DNA from: a virus
DNA length: 31,458 nucleotides
IMG/VR virus record: IMGVR_UViG_3300048088_000072
Coordinates: 1 to 31,458 of that record
Direction: 5' to 3' (one strand)
The translations under genes were made by a program, and so were the position numbers. The notes under the pieces were generated by a model, which had not been told where the DNA came from, ran no database searches, and saw nothing but the letters and a program-made list of their open reading frames with translations. The stretch's first letter is position 1; the number at the start of each line of letters is the position of its first letter. This document shows, piece by piece, positions 13,787 through 21,960 of the stretch.

Positions 13787-14386
13787 TTATTCAGTCAAGC
13801 CTTTCGGCATGTGGTCGTTTTCGATCAGCACCTTGAAGTTCTGCTTCGATGCCGTGTGGTAGACGATGATGCCCTCGGGCTTATCGAAGCCAGGGACCGC
13901 AAAGGAGCCGCCGTCGATCAGCTCCTTCATCGCGAGGTCGACAGTCGCCATGTTCCCGTTCGTAGCCAGTACCGGGACCACCTCGCAGCACTTCGGTGTG
14001 TTCGGGTTGTGCCGACCCCAACGGGCCGTGTTGAATAGGGCGAAGCGCTTGTGATCGAGACCGTAGCCGCGTTGGATTCCCTTGCCGTACCACTCGCCGA
14101 AGTGCTGGCCCTCGCCGAGCTTGAAGAGTTCGGCCTGGTTCTCGTAGCACCACTGGGCGAAGCCGTAGTTGTCCGTGGCCTTGCCGGGGGTGATCCAGCG
14201 GGACCGCGAGCCGACGCGCATGGTCGTCAGGCGTCCGTCGAGTGCGTACGTCTCCGCGATGATGTGCTCATCGGCGAGGCGGTCATCGACCGTGATCACC
14301 ACCTGGGCGTTCGTGCCGTCCAGCTTCTCGGTGATGACGATGTCCCGCTTCAGGCGGGGGGTCTTCGGGTACGGGGTGAATTCCAT
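13787..14386 (-). CDS. RNA ligase-family nucleotidyltransferase
   Basis: 199 aa, small for the family. Motif I EKLDGTN has the adenylylated lysine at K21. Motif IIIa is in HFGEWYGKGIQRGYGL, motif IV in KPEGIIVY and motif V in NFKVLIEND. These match the covalent nucleotidyltransferase fold of RNA ligases (Rnl2/DRB0094-like) rather than the larger ATP-dependent DNA ligase of T7. There is no OB or C-terminal domain. It could seal nicked RNA, for example to reverse host tRNA cleavage, or serve as a minimal ligase in replication. Position just upstream of the polymerase fits either. Confidence 0.82.
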   Translation of the reverse strand: MEFTPYPKTPRLKRDIVITEKLDGTNAQVVITVDDRLADEHIIAETYALDGRLTTMRVGSRSRWITPGKATDNYGFAQWCYENQAELFKLGEGQHFGEWYGKGIQRGYGLDHKRFALFNTARWGRHNPNTPKCCEVVPVLATNGNMATVDLAMKELIDGGSFAVPGFDKPEGIIVYHTASKQNFKVLIENDHMPKGLTE

Positions 14387-14395
14387 GTTGTCTCC

Positions 14396-14647
14396 TTAGC
14401 GCGGGTCCGCGAGGTCTTCGAAGCGGGCCTTCAGGATTGTGTAGAGGGTGCGCTGCGCTTCGACGTCGAGGACAACCATGTCGTCTTCGTCCAGTTCATC
14501 ACGCTCGTCCCCGTTCTCTTGGTACAGGCAGACGCAGTGCGACGCCTTGTTGAAGCCCATCCCGATGCGCGTGGTCTTCGGGCCGTTCGCGCCGACCGAG
14601 TCGAACTCAGCCAGCAGGGCACCGCCTTCTTCGTGTTCGTTGATCAT
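14396..14647 (-). CDS. Small acidic protein, paralogue of the gene at 14893-15099
   Basis: 83 aa from the ATG at 14647. The C-terminal VVLDVEAQRTLYTILKARFE aligns with VVELDLAGQHALYLILKNRF of the neighbour, and both have an acidic middle. The two probably arose by duplication. Function unknown. Confidence 0.6.
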   Translation of the reverse strand: MINEHEEGGALLAEFDSVGANGPKTTRIGMGFNKASHCVCLYQENGDERDELDEDDMVVLDVEAQRTLYTILKARFEDLADPR

Positions 14648-14654
14648 GTCTTTC

Positions 14655-14891
14655 TCAGTTGGACCAGCAGTGCATAGCGACACCGCCCTGGTTGTTATCG
14701 GATGCGGCCACGGTGCATTTGTGACCTTCAGGGGACACCATGTCGAACAGTCGGACGTCCGTGGACCCGTAGGCCACATGTTGTCCATCGTTGCGGATGG
14801 TGTTGTTGCCTGCCAGCGACATCTGGCCGTCTCGGCTGTTACACCCAGAGAGCAGGGCTGCGAGGACCAGCATGGAGACTGTGTATTTCAT
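14655..14891 (-). CDS. Small phage lipoprotein
   Basis: 78 aa from the ATG at 14891 (MKYTVSMLVLAALLSGCNSR). The signal peptide ends in the lipobox LLSGC, so C17 should be lipidated. The mature part is polar, with two more Cys near the end. It sits between the two small paralogues in the replication operon, so it is made during infection. Lipoproteins made early can block entry of competing phages; this is an inference. Confidence 0.7.
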   Translation of the reverse strand: MKYTVSMLVLAALLSGCNSRDGQMSLAGNNTIRNDGQHVAYGSTDVRLFDMVSPEGHKCTVAASDNNQGGVAMHCWSN

Positions 14892-14892
14892 G

Positions 14893-15099
14893 TCAGGCCT
14901 CGAAGCGGTTCTTGAGAATGAGGTACAGCGCGTGCTGACCGGCCAGGTCCAACTCGACCACATCGGTCGTGTCGAACTCTTCCTGGATGAGGTACAGGTG
15001 CGGCTCCTCGTTGGCGAACTTGCCGATCTGGATGTTCGCGTCCTGGTACAGGGTTACCTGGTTGGGGCAGTCTTGAGTGTTGAGATTGCTAAAAGCCAT
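14893..15099 (-). CDS. Small protein, paralogue of the gene at 14396-14647
   Basis: 68 aa. The ATG at 15099 lies inside the end of the primase-helicase gene and has GAGGAAG just upstream, which fixes the start. It shares the C-terminal pattern VVELDLAGQHALYLILKNRF with its neighbour. Function unknown. Confidence 0.6.
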   Translation of the reverse strand: MAFSNLNTQDCPNQVTLYQDANIQIGKFANEEPHLYLIQEEFDTTDVVELDLAGQHALYLILKNRFEA

Positions 15100-16705
15100 A
15101 TGCTTCCTCTGCGGTTTCTTCGGGGGCGAAGGCCTCCGTATCGAAGAGGAGACCTGTCGCGGGGTCGTATCCCAGGGGCAGGGTCTTACCCGTTGCCTGG
15201 CCGGTGGGGCGATCCTTGATGACGCGGAACGTGGTGATGTGGCTCTCCTCGTCCTCGCCTTGCGTGTTTCGTTCAAGGCCGAACATAAAATGACTCCACA
15301 TCCCGATGGCGTTGGAGCCACGGAACTGCGCCTGCTTCACACGGCCACCTTCCTCATGCGGCGGGCCGTCCTTGGGCCGCGTCAAGTGGGAGATGAAGTG
15401 GAGGTAAATCTTCAGCTCGAGTGCGAGTGCCGCAAGCTCGGCCATGATCTGGTCCAGGCCGCGCCGCTCGTCCTCTACGTTCGCTGCCAGCGCAGTCAGG
15501 TGGTCCAGGTAGATCGACTTGCAGCCGAGGCCGTGGACCATGTAGCGGATCTTCGCCTTGACCACTTCCCAGTCGGCAGCGCCGAACGAGTCATAGAGGT
15601 GCAGGCGGTCACCCTCCGAGATAACCTCGAGAGCGGCCCTACGTTCCTCCACAGTGGCCTTGCGGGGTACGTGGAGCACCTTACCTACCGCCTTGCCTGC
15701 GATCCGCCTGGCGGTCTCTTTAATCGGCTGCTCGAGGTAGATCACGCCTACGTTCAGCTTCAGCTTCAGGAGGTCGAATGCGATCCCTTGGGTGAACCAG
15801 TCGGTCTTCCCGATACCAGTCCCCGCCCCGAACGCATAGCACTCGCCCTCGCGCCGACCATAGGTCAGCTTCGTGAGCCGTTCGTCCCACCACGGGGCAC
15901 CATCGGGGATGTCTTCAGCCGCATCCGCAGCCACTTCGCTGATCGACTTGATACCGTCGGGCCTATAAGCCTTCGCGTTCCAGATTGCCTGGATCACTTC
16001 GGCACCTTGGCCCTCCGCGAGACACTTGTTGGCGTCCTTGTGGGGCAGGGAGGCGATCTTCGCCTTGCCAGGGCCGAACATCTCCGCAACTTCCTTCGCT
16101 GCGGTCTGGCCCGGCTCGTCCATGTCAAACATCAGGATGATTTCGTCGAACTGCTGGAAGAAGTCCATCTGACGTGCGATGTCTTTCTTTGCGGCCTTCG
16201 CGCCATTGGGCACGGAGACCACGGGCCACTTGTTGCCCTGTAGTTGGGAGACCGTCAGGCAGTCGATTTCGCCCTCGGTCACCACCAGCTTCTTGCCCTT
16301 AGACCAGAGGTTCTGGCCGAACATGGGCGGGTGCTTGGCGTCCCCGAGGAACTTGAAGTCCTTGCTGGAGTCTCGGGTCTTTACTGCCACTACTTGGTTA
16401 TCACGAAGGTACGGGTACATGTGGACCGTCTGGTCCCCTAATGCCCCTACGCGGACACCGAAGAACCGGCAGGTATCTTCGTTGATCCCACGGGCACGAA
16501 GCCCGCTTACGTCCGCTCTGGCATAGAAGTCCAGGTTGTCTGCCACTTTCTTCCTTCCTATCGTTAATGTTTCGCCATCCCCGCGCTCGAAGTGTCCACA
16601 CGAAAAGCAGTGGGAGTGTCCATCGGAGTACAGAGCATTGGCATCGCTCGAGCCGCACTCGTCGCACGGCCCCTTGCGGATCAGTGTGGATTCTTCGTGG
16701 TTCAT
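15089..16705 (-). CDS. Primase-helicase, T7 gp4-like
   Basis: 538 aa, close to T7 gp4 (566). Zinc-binding Cys at 14, 17, 33 and 36 recognise priming sites. The TOPRIM core has E144 in VVTEGEID and D194/D196 in MFDMDEPG. The helicase domain has Walker A GAGTGIGKT at 293-301, a DnaB-type GVIYLEQP strand after it, and SIYLDHLTAL as Walker B. The protein would make primers and unwind DNA as a ring at the fork. Its start overlaps the preceding small gene by ATGA, and its end overlaps the next gene. Confidence 0.95.
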   Translation of the reverse strand: MNHEESTLIRKGPCDECGSSDANALYSDGHSHCFSCGHFERGDGETLTIGRKKVADNLDFYARADVSGLRARGINEDTCRFFGVRVGALGDQTVHMYPYLRDNQVVAVKTRDSSKDFKFLGDAKHPPMFGQNLWSKGKKLVVTEGEIDCLTVSQLQGNKWPVVSVPNGAKAAKKDIARQMDFFQQFDEIILMFDMDEPGQTAAKEVAEMFGPGKAKIASLPHKDANKCLAEGQGAEVIQAIWNAKAYRPDGIKSISEVAADAAEDIPDGAPWWDERLTKLTYGRREGECYAFGAGTGIGKTDWFTQGIAFDLLKLKLNVGVIYLEQPIKETARRIAGKAVGKVLHVPRKATVEERRAALEVISEGDRLHLYDSFGAADWEVVKAKIRYMVHGLGCKSIYLDHLTALAANVEDERRGLDQIMAELAALALELKIYLHFISHLTRPKDGPPHEEGGRVKQAQFRGSNAIGMWSHFMFGLERNTQGEDEESHITTFRVIKDRPTGQATGKTLPLGYDPATGLLFDTEAFAPEETAEEAYGF

Positions 16706-16962
16706 CGGTTAGGGAAGAGCTTCTCTTTCAGGGTGGGTTTCGCTTGCACGAACCAGCGGGCCTCGAGGCCGCACAGGGTCGCGTCTTTCCTACGGTCTGC
16801 GGGGTCTCCAGAGATGCCTATTTCCCGTCCGGAGACCGGGTCGCATAGTTGGGGTCCAGGAGTGAAGTAGCAGGTCTTCCAGCCGCCTATGGACAGGCCC
16901 ATGGAAGGCACGCTCACTGGGTCGAAGGAGTCGAAGTGCTTGCAGTCCCTGCAGAACTTCAT
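16702..16962 (-). CDS. Small cysteine-rich protein of unknown function
   Basis: 86 aa. MKFCRDCKHF and the later LCDPVSG and ATLCGLEARW give five Cys that could bind a metal, similar to many small phage proteins of unknown role. Coupled to the primase-helicase by ATGA. Confidence 0.65.
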   Translation of the reverse strand: MKFCRDCKHFDSFDPVSVPSMGLSIGGWKTCYFTPGPQLCDPVSGREIGISGDPADRRKDATLCGLEARWFVQAKPTLKEKLFPNR

Positions 16963-16963
16963 G

Positions 16964-17170
16964 TCAGTCGAGGTTCCAGGGTGTCTGGATGCCTGCTTCG
17001 TCGAGTTCGTCTTCGAGTTCCCAGAGGACCTGAGCTTCGAAGACCGACAGGTTGAGTGCTACGCGCACTTCCGGCTTGTACGTGTCCAGCAGGATCCCGC
17101 GCAGGACGACTGCGGTGTCCAGGGGCATCGTGGCTTTCACGTTGCCGTTCTTCGTGTGTTTGACTTTCAT
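16964..17170 (-). CDS. Small protein of unknown function
   Basis: 68 aa from the ATG at 17170 (MKVKHTKNGNVKATMPLDTA). The second half is an acidic helix. The start overlaps the upstream stop by ATGA. No family is recognised. Confidence 0.6.
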   Translation of the reverse strand: MKVKHTKNGNVKATMPLDTAVVLRGILLDTYKPEVRVALNLSVFEAQVLWELEDELDEAGIQTPWNLD

Positions 17171-17343
17171 GCTTCCCTTGTGAGTAGGCGGACGGCAGCG
17201 TCCATGTAGGAGGTGACCAGTGCCGCCTGCTTCTGGTCGTTTGAGGTGATACGGTATGCCCACTCCCGGGCGCGGTTCATGAGAAACTCAGCCTTGTCCG
17301 CTGCGCCTTGCAATTCCATAGGGCCGATGTATGAGGCAGGCAT
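17167..17343 (-). CDS. Small helical protein of unknown function
   Basis: 58 aa (MPASYIGPMELQGAADKAEF). Mostly helical. TGATG overlap upstream and ATGA overlap downstream make translation likely. No family is recognised. Confidence 0.55.
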   Translation of the reverse strand: MPASYIGPMELQGAADKAEFLMNRAREWAYRITSNDQKQAALVTSYMDAAVRLLTREA

Positions 17344-17555
17344 CAGAGTTTCTCCGGAGTCCCGAGGATGTAGCGGCAGTAACGCTGGCCGGTCACCGGG
17401 TGCTTGCGCAGGCTCGAGTGGATGTTGTAGCCGTGGTCGCGCAGTTCCGTGACGCGGCGGGTGAGGGACTGAATGCTGTGGTCCATAATGGCCTCGCGCT
17501 GCGTGATCGAGCCAGCGGTGCGGAGGTGCTTCAGGAGTCGTTGGGTTTGGGTCAT
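17343..17555 (-). CDS. Winged helix-turn-helix protein
   Basis: 70 aa from the ATG at 17555, in a TGATG overlap. TQRLLKHLRTAGSITQREAI is followed by the recognition helix SIQSLTRRVTELRDHGYNI and a basic wing SLRKHPVTGQRYCRYIL, a compact winged helix common in phages. It could regulate transcription or support replication. It lies in the middle operon. Confidence 0.7.
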   Translation of the reverse strand: MTQTQRLLKHLRTAGSITQREAIMDHSIQSLTRRVTELRDHGYNIHSSLRKHPVTGQRYCRYILGTPEKL

Positions 17556-17746
17556 CACATCGGCTCCTTCATCTGGCGCTTGATGGTCTTGAGGAACTTG
17601 ATGAGTCCCTTGAGGTCCTCGAGGCTGTAGTACTGCGCGGGTACCTCGAGGCGGGCGTCCATGCTGGTCACATTCCGCGCAGTCGGGTAATCGACAAGTC
17701 CCGGACCCTCATAGAACTGGGTTCCGGTGTAATCGGTCTTGATCAT
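17555..17746 (-). CDS. Small protein of unknown function
   Basis: 63 aa from the ATG at 17746 (MIKTDYTGTQFYEGPGLVDY), with GAGAGAG upstream. The C-terminus LEDLKGLIKFLKTIKRQMKE is a basic helix. No family is recognised. Confidence 0.55.
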   Translation of the reverse strand: MIKTDYTGTQFYEGPGLVDYPTARNVTSMDARLEVPAQYYSLEDLKGLIKFLKTIKRQMKEPM

Positions 17747-17756
17747 TTGCTCTCTC

Positions 17757-18062
17757 TCAGAAGGATGTGTTGAACGAGTACAGTGCCCGCTCGGACACCT
17801 CATCTCGGATGAACTTCGAAAGCTCGGCTTCGGTGAGCACTAGTACATCGGTGGTGTAGTGGAGAAGATGTCCGTCGCCTTCGTGCTTCGCGCTAAACTT
17901 CTTCTGGATTTCGTGTGCGAGCACCATTGCGTGCGTGTGCTCGATGCTCGCTTCTGTGTATTGCCGTTCGCAGGTCTCACGAAAGGCGTACGGGTCTACG
18001 GTGGTTCGTGTCCTCAGCGTGTGCTCCCTGAGGAACTTGTCGAGCCTGAAGGCATCAATCAT
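17757..18062 (-). CDS. Small protein of unknown function
   Basis: 101 aa from the ATG at 18062. Largely helical and charged, with several His. It directly follows the endonuclease gene (4-nt gap to its stop). No family is recognised. Confidence 0.55.
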   Translation of the reverse strand: MIDAFRLDKFLREHTLRTRTTVDPYAFRETCERQYTEASIEHTHAMVLAHEIQKKFSAKHEGDGHLLHYTTDVLVLTEAELSKFIRDEVSERALYSFNTSF

Positions 18063-18065
18063 GGT

Positions 18066-18497
18066 TTAACTCTTCGGTTCTGCTAACCATTCTGGCGGAA
18101 TGAGTTTGTCGGCATACTTGAAGCCGTTCTTCTCGCACCAGGTAGCGTAGGTGGACTTGGATCCCTTGTACAACGGGGAGGCACTGCGGGTGAACACGAA
18201 GCGGACATCGAGATGCGGGTGCTGCTTCTTCACGGCCAGATGCTTGGTGCGGTCTGCCGAGTCGAAGAGACCCTTGCCCTCGACGATGATCCCGTTTGCG
18301 AGGATGAAGTCGGGGTTGTAGTTGTGCGGGATCGAGTAGGGGACCTTGAGGGACTCATAGGTGTACTCGACCCCGGCTTCGTCCAACTGCGCGGCGATCT
18401 TGTCTTCCAGACCACTGCGCAGCTTCGCCTTCACCTTGACCACCTGATTCTTCTTGGAGAACCAGTTGGCCTTTGCGGCTCGGGCACGGATCTTCAT
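18066..18497 (-). CDS. Endonuclease I, Holliday junction resolvase (T7 gp3-like)
   Basis: 143 aa, near T7 gp3 (149). E31 in SGLEDKIAAQL, D63 in NYNPDFIL, E73 and K75 in IIVEGKGLF reproduce the catalytic set with nearly the T7 spacing. It cuts branched DNA during recombination and packaging and helps break host DNA. TGATG overlap with the SSB stop. Confidence 0.93.
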   Translation of the reverse strand: MKIRARAAKANWFSKKNQVVKVKAKLRSGLEDKIAAQLDEAGVEYTYESLKVPYSIPHNYNPDFILANGIIVEGKGLFDSADRTKHLAVKKQHPHLDVRFVFTRSASPLYKGSKSTYATWCEKNGFKYADKLIPPEWLAEPKS

Positions 18498-19066
18498 CAG
18501 AAGTCGACCGGGCCTTCCGAGTCATCGCTCGACTCGTCGCTGTCGTTGAAGTTCGCCGGTTCCGAATTGTCGGCCACGTAGCCGTCATCGTCGCCTTCCG
18601 ACTCGTCACCGAAGCCACCACCACCGCCCTCGACGAGCTTGATGATCTGGACGTCGTTCAGGTAGGCCGTAACGCCACCACCGAAGCCCTCGTAGCTCGA
18701 GAAGGCACCCTTGACCTTGATGGTCGAGCCAGCGATGCGCTGCAGGCCTTCCGTGTTGCGGATCGGGTTGCCCTTGGCATCGAACAGCTTCGGCTTCTTC
18801 TTGCTCTTGAACGTGAAGGTGACCGTGTCGTCATCGTTCTCGACGAACGGCATCTTGATACCTTCCGGCATCACAACCTTCTTGGTCTTCTTGTCGAGGA
18901 CAGCGAGTTCGTTTGCTTCCTCACGCGCCAGGTCCATGAGGGACTCGGCTTGCGCTGCCGGGATGGTGATGCTCGTCTTGTACTTGCCCTCGGCATCGAA
19001 CTTGGTGTCCGGAGTGACGAGGTTGGAATAGCCTGCAGCGCCCTTCGGCGTCGTGAAGTTTTTCAT
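18497..19066 (-). CDS. Single-stranded DNA-binding protein, T7 gp2.5-like
   Basis: 189 aa. An OB-fold-like body with a basic stretch (FKSKKKPKLFDAKGNPIRN) ends in a long Gly/Asp/Ser/Glu tail terminating in GPVDF. The acidic tail with C-terminal Phe is the hallmark of gp2.5, through which it contacts the polymerase and helicase. It is the first large gene after the phage promoter at 19304, as expected for a protein needed in bulk. Confidence 0.88.
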   Translation of the reverse strand: MKNFTTPKGAAGYSNLVTPDTKFDAEGKYKTSITIPAAQAESLMDLAREEANELAVLDKKTKKVVMPEGIKMPFVENDDDTVTFTFKSKKKPKLFDAKGNPIRNTEGLQRIAGSTIKVKGAFSSYEGFGGGVTAYLNDVQIIKLVEGGGGGFGDESEGDDDGYVADNSEPANFNDSDESSDDSEGPVDF

Positions 19067-19089
19067 GAAGTGTGGTTCTCGGGGTTGGG

Positions 19090-19227
19090 TCAGTCGTTGA
19101 AGTAGGGGTCTTGCGGGATGAAGGCGTTGCGGCCTTCGAGGGAGTTGAGGTCGTAGCCGAGGGCCATGAAGCCCACAGCAACGTCCAGGGGCATCGGGTC
19201 AGCGGTGCCGAATTCTTGGTCGTCCAT
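19090..19227 (-). CDS. Small 45-aa protein at the head of the middle operon
   Basis: MDDQEFGTADPMPLDVAVGF then MALGYDLNSLEGRNAF. It lies between the phage promoter and the SSB gene, on the promoter's transcript. No strong ribosome binding site was seen. Function unknown. Confidence 0.5.
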   Translation of the reverse strand: MDDQEFGTADPMPLDVAVGFMALGYDLNSLEGRNAFIPQDPYFND

Positions 19228-19243
19228 CGTGTGTTCCGTGATG

Positions 19244-19265
19244 TTGTACAAGATCGTGTTGTACA
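19244..19265. repeat. Paired TTGTACA(A) palindromes
   Basis: TTGTACAA at 19244-19251 and TTGTACA at 19259-19265, exactly 15 bp apart, just downstream of the phage promoter at 19304. A further TTGTACA is at 19358-19364. Confidence 0.5.
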
Positions 19266-19299
19266 GAAAAACAAGCGGGCCGGAATTGGCCGGGTCTTT

Positions 19300-19321
19300 C
19301 TTTCTATAGTGCGTCCTAAAT
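19300..19321 (-). promoter_or_regulatory. Phage RNA polymerase promoter for the replication operon
   Basis: TTAGGACGCACTATAG on the minus strand with +1 G at 19304, followed by AAAG. It is shared exactly with two plus-strand copies. CACTATAG matches T7 and SP6 promoters, and the upstream ATTTAGG is SP6-like. Confidence 0.88.
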
Positions 19322-19323
19322 GC

Positions 19324-19344
19324 AAAAAGGCCCCGTAGGGCCTT
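19324..19344 (-). terminator. Terminator after the RNA polymerase gene
   Basis: AAGGCCC-TACG-GGGCCTT followed by TTT on the minus strand, 22 nt past the polymerase stop and immediately before the phage promoter at 19304. Confidence 0.8.
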
Positions 19345-19366
19345 GTATTACGTGGTGTTGTACAGA

Positions 19367-21871
19367 TTATGCGAACGCGTACGGCGACTGCTTGATCAAC
19401 TGCAGGTCCAGGGTGCCCTTCGCGGGGAGGCCTAGCTTACCGAGGTCCTTCATGCTCTTCTGCAGCTTCGTCATGACAGCAGCGTCCTCGCACGTCGAGA
19501 CCAGTTCCATCATGTCATCGACCGCATTCGTCAGCACGCCCTCGAGCGGCTCGTTGTCTTCGTACATCTCAACGAACGCTTCGCGGATCATGCGATTGAA
19601 CTTGGGCATCTGATTAGGCAAGGCCGCGAACGAGTCGTGGATCAGCAGGAAGTCGTTGATGCCATTGTCGACGCACTTGAGCACGCTGAGGCCCAAATGC
19701 GCACCATCGAGCGAATGCACGAAGTTCGGGGCGCACGAATTTCTGCACTTGTGCTCCAAAAGCTCCTTGGTGTAGCCCATGACAATCTGCGGGTCATAGC
19801 GCACCGGGACGTTGACATCACGGCTCCACAGGGTCATCTTCAGGCGCTTGACGTTCGGCTTGTAGTACGCGTTCTCCACCGGGAGGCCGAGGGGGGTGAC
19901 CCATCGCATCGGGATGTTGTGACGCGCCAGGATGCCTGCGACCTTCTGCAGCCATTCCATCGCATCAGCAGCGGCCTTCACGGTCTCCTTCACAGCCGCC
20001 ATGATGTGCGCAGCCAGGTAGTGCGCAGCCGGTACTTGCTCTGCCCACTCGGTGCCGAAGATCTCGCGGCCTTTACCTTCAACGTCGATGATGTCCTCGA
20101 CCAGCTGGTCCGCGAAGCCTTTTTGCTTGCTCCCGTACACGAACGTCATAACGGCACGCTTGCAGACCTTGCGGTCGATGCCGTAGTCGATCCACTTCTG
20201 CGCCCACTGGGCCTTCTCCGGGTCCATCAGATCAGCCTGGACCAGCGGCAGCACGATGGTCGATGCCTTGCGGTAGACGTCCTGCGGGAGTTCCGAGGGC
20301 AGCAGGTTCACATAGCTGCCACCTTCCGGGTCACGGAGGAGGGCAGAGAAGTGCTGCAGGCCCGAGCACGAACCGTCGACGGCGACCGGGATGTGACACA
20401 CGTAGCCTTCGGGATCCTTCATGTAGCCGTCGAGCGCCAGGCACGCGGCCAGGTAGCAGAACGGGCTGTCAGCGCCTTGCCACAGGGGCAGTGCAGCCAG
20501 AGGGTCTTCAGCGATAGCGCGGACGGTCGACAGGTTCTCGTCAGTCCACTGCACGCGACGGTCGTGAGAGGCCTTGTCCATGGCGAGACCATCCACTTTG
20601 AACGCGCCAGTCGTGGCCACGTGCCACTTGAGCCAGTAGACGCCGTCCTCGTTCAACACCTCGCCTCGGGCCAGTTCATACAGCCCCTTCGCGAAGTCCG
20701 CTCTCTGATGATTTAGACCCGGACGCGCATAAACGCGACCACGCCAATCGTCCGTATGCGGCTGCCATAGCGGAGCGCCAACATACTGCTTGGCTTCAGC
20801 GATGGCCGACCGGATTGCGTTGCGCTTGGCGCGGATGGCCGCGTTGTCCTTGCGCATCTTGACGGCCTTCTTCGGCTCCTCGTCCTTGGCGATCTCGAGC
20901 GGCTTGCCCGGGACCTTGCCGACAGCGATGCCCGACACGAAGCAGTGCTCGAGAACCTCGAGAACCTTCGCATTGAGCATCAGGGGCACGTCCTGGACAG
21001 CATTCAGGGCACGGACGAACGGGGCGTTAGCTTTCGCGGCCTCGTCGATCAGCTTGCGGACCTTCTTGTTAGGCGTGGACACAAGCGGGACCGTCTTGGC
21101 GACCCGTTGGTCATTGTAGGCACCAGTGTCGAGGGCGGTCCAAGGGTTCGGACGCGTAACCATGGGCTGGTAGACCGGGTGCATGAACTGCTGAATCTCA
21201 GTCATGTTGTCCATCTCGGTCTGCGCGGCCTCGGTGAACTTCAGGGTCGTGCCACCAGTGAACTCATCGCCTTCAACCGTATGGAACATGTCCATCGCGG
21301 GCAGGGCAATGTTGATTAGGTTCAGGCCAACCTTGATGAACTCGTCGGGCGTGCGCTCTTCGCCAGCAGCCTCGAGCAGGTCGACCCCTTTCTTCTCGCC
21401 AGAGCGGGCCGAGGTCACCTTGCGACCGACCAGCTTCTGCAGTTCGGCCTTGGCTCCCTTGTCCTTCTCGGCCTTGGCTTGCTCCGCGAGCTTCAGGCTG
21501 GCCATCTCGGCCTCGACCTCGAAACCGATGGTGTGCGCCATGTCCGTGACCGTGCGGTCGATGGCCGCGCCGTTGAACAGGGTACGCAGGGTGATCGCCG
21601 TGAGAAGCTCGTGGTCGACCATCGCCAGCACAGCAGCGTGAGCCGCAGGGCGACCACGGCCCTTGGCAGCAACCTCGGCAGCAGCCGTAGCGAACGCCAC
21701 GACAGCCTTCTGGAAGGCCGAGGAGAACAGCTTGTTCTGGTTGCGGGCGATGTCCCCTGCATACAGGGCACGTTCGTTGTTGTCGGCGTAGCGTTGGGCA
21801 CCACGCTCGATCATCGACGCTTCGAGATCAGCCTGGCGGGCGTAGTTCAGATCGAGATCAGTAAGGTTCAT
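19367..21871 (-). CDS. Single-subunit phage DNA-directed RNA polymerase
   Basis: 834 aa, close to T7 (883) and SP6 (874). Motif A has D499 in AVDGSCSGLQHFSALLRD, motif B has K571 and Y579 in CKRAVMTFVYGSK, and motif C has D746 in LLIHDSFAAL. The chain ends in YAFA, like the C-terminal foot of T7 polymerase. The promoter-specificity loop region (about 660-705) differs from T7, consistent with a different recognition sequence. It should transcribe from the TTAGGACGCACTATAG promoters. A degenerate copy of that promoter and a host-type promoter precede it, and a terminator follows. Confidence 0.97.
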   Translation of the reverse strand: MNLTDLDLNYARQADLEASMIERGAQRYADNNERALYAGDIARNQNKLFSSAFQKAVVAFATAAAEVAAKGRGRPAAHAAVLAMVDHELLTAITLRTLFNGAAIDRTVTDMAHTIGFEVEAEMASLKLAEQAKAEKDKGAKAELQKLVGRKVTSARSGEKKGVDLLEAAGEERTPDEFIKVGLNLINIALPAMDMFHTVEGDEFTGGTTLKFTEAAQTEMDNMTEIQQFMHPVYQPMVTRPNPWTALDTGAYNDQRVAKTVPLVSTPNKKVRKLIDEAAKANAPFVRALNAVQDVPLMLNAKVLEVLEHCFVSGIAVGKVPGKPLEIAKDEEPKKAVKMRKDNAAIRAKRNAIRSAIAEAKQYVGAPLWQPHTDDWRGRVYARPGLNHQRADFAKGLYELARGEVLNEDGVYWLKWHVATTGAFKVDGLAMDKASHDRRVQWTDENLSTVRAIAEDPLAALPLWQGADSPFCYLAACLALDGYMKDPEGYVCHIPVAVDGSCSGLQHFSALLRDPEGGSYVNLLPSELPQDVYRKASTIVLPLVQADLMDPEKAQWAQKWIDYGIDRKVCKRAVMTFVYGSKQKGFADQLVEDIIDVEGKGREIFGTEWAEQVPAAHYLAAHIMAAVKETVKAAADAMEWLQKVAGILARHNIPMRWVTPLGLPVENAYYKPNVKRLKMTLWSRDVNVPVRYDPQIVMGYTKELLEHKCRNSCAPNFVHSLDGAHLGLSVLKCVDNGINDFLLIHDSFAALPNQMPKFNRMIREAFVEMYEDNEPLEGVLTNAVDDMMELVSTCEDAAVMTKLQKSMKDLGKLGLPAKGTLDLQLIKQSPYAFA

Positions 21872-21904
21872 GTGGTGCTCCGTGGTGTTCGTTGAGTTGT
21901 TGCT

Positions 21905-21933
21905 ATCTTACCGTGCGTCACCGCACAATGCAA
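21905..21933 (-). promoter_or_regulatory. Candidate host sigma70 promoter for the RNA polymerase gene
   Basis: TTGCAT-N17-TAAGAT on the minus strand (-35 at 21933-21928, -10 at 21910-21905), about 27 nt before the polymerase ATG. A TTGTACAA palindrome lies just upstream at 21941-21948. Confidence 0.5.
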
Positions 21934-21940
21934 CACGAAG

Positions 21941-21948
21941 TTGTACAA
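21941..21948. repeat. TTGTACAA palindrome upstream of the RNA polymerase promoter
   Basis: Exact 8-bp palindrome, 8 bp upstream of the candidate -35 box; one of seven exact copies in the window. Confidence 0.5.
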
Positions 21949-21960
21949 GAAAAAGGTTGC

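Noticed and set aside
13082-14038. Long rightward frames opposite the polymerase, primase and RNA polymerase genes (also near 4061-5068, 8897-9676, 15077-16243 and 19637-20716)
   Set aside because: They are antisense to genes with clear catalytic motifs and follow from GC-rich third codon positions.
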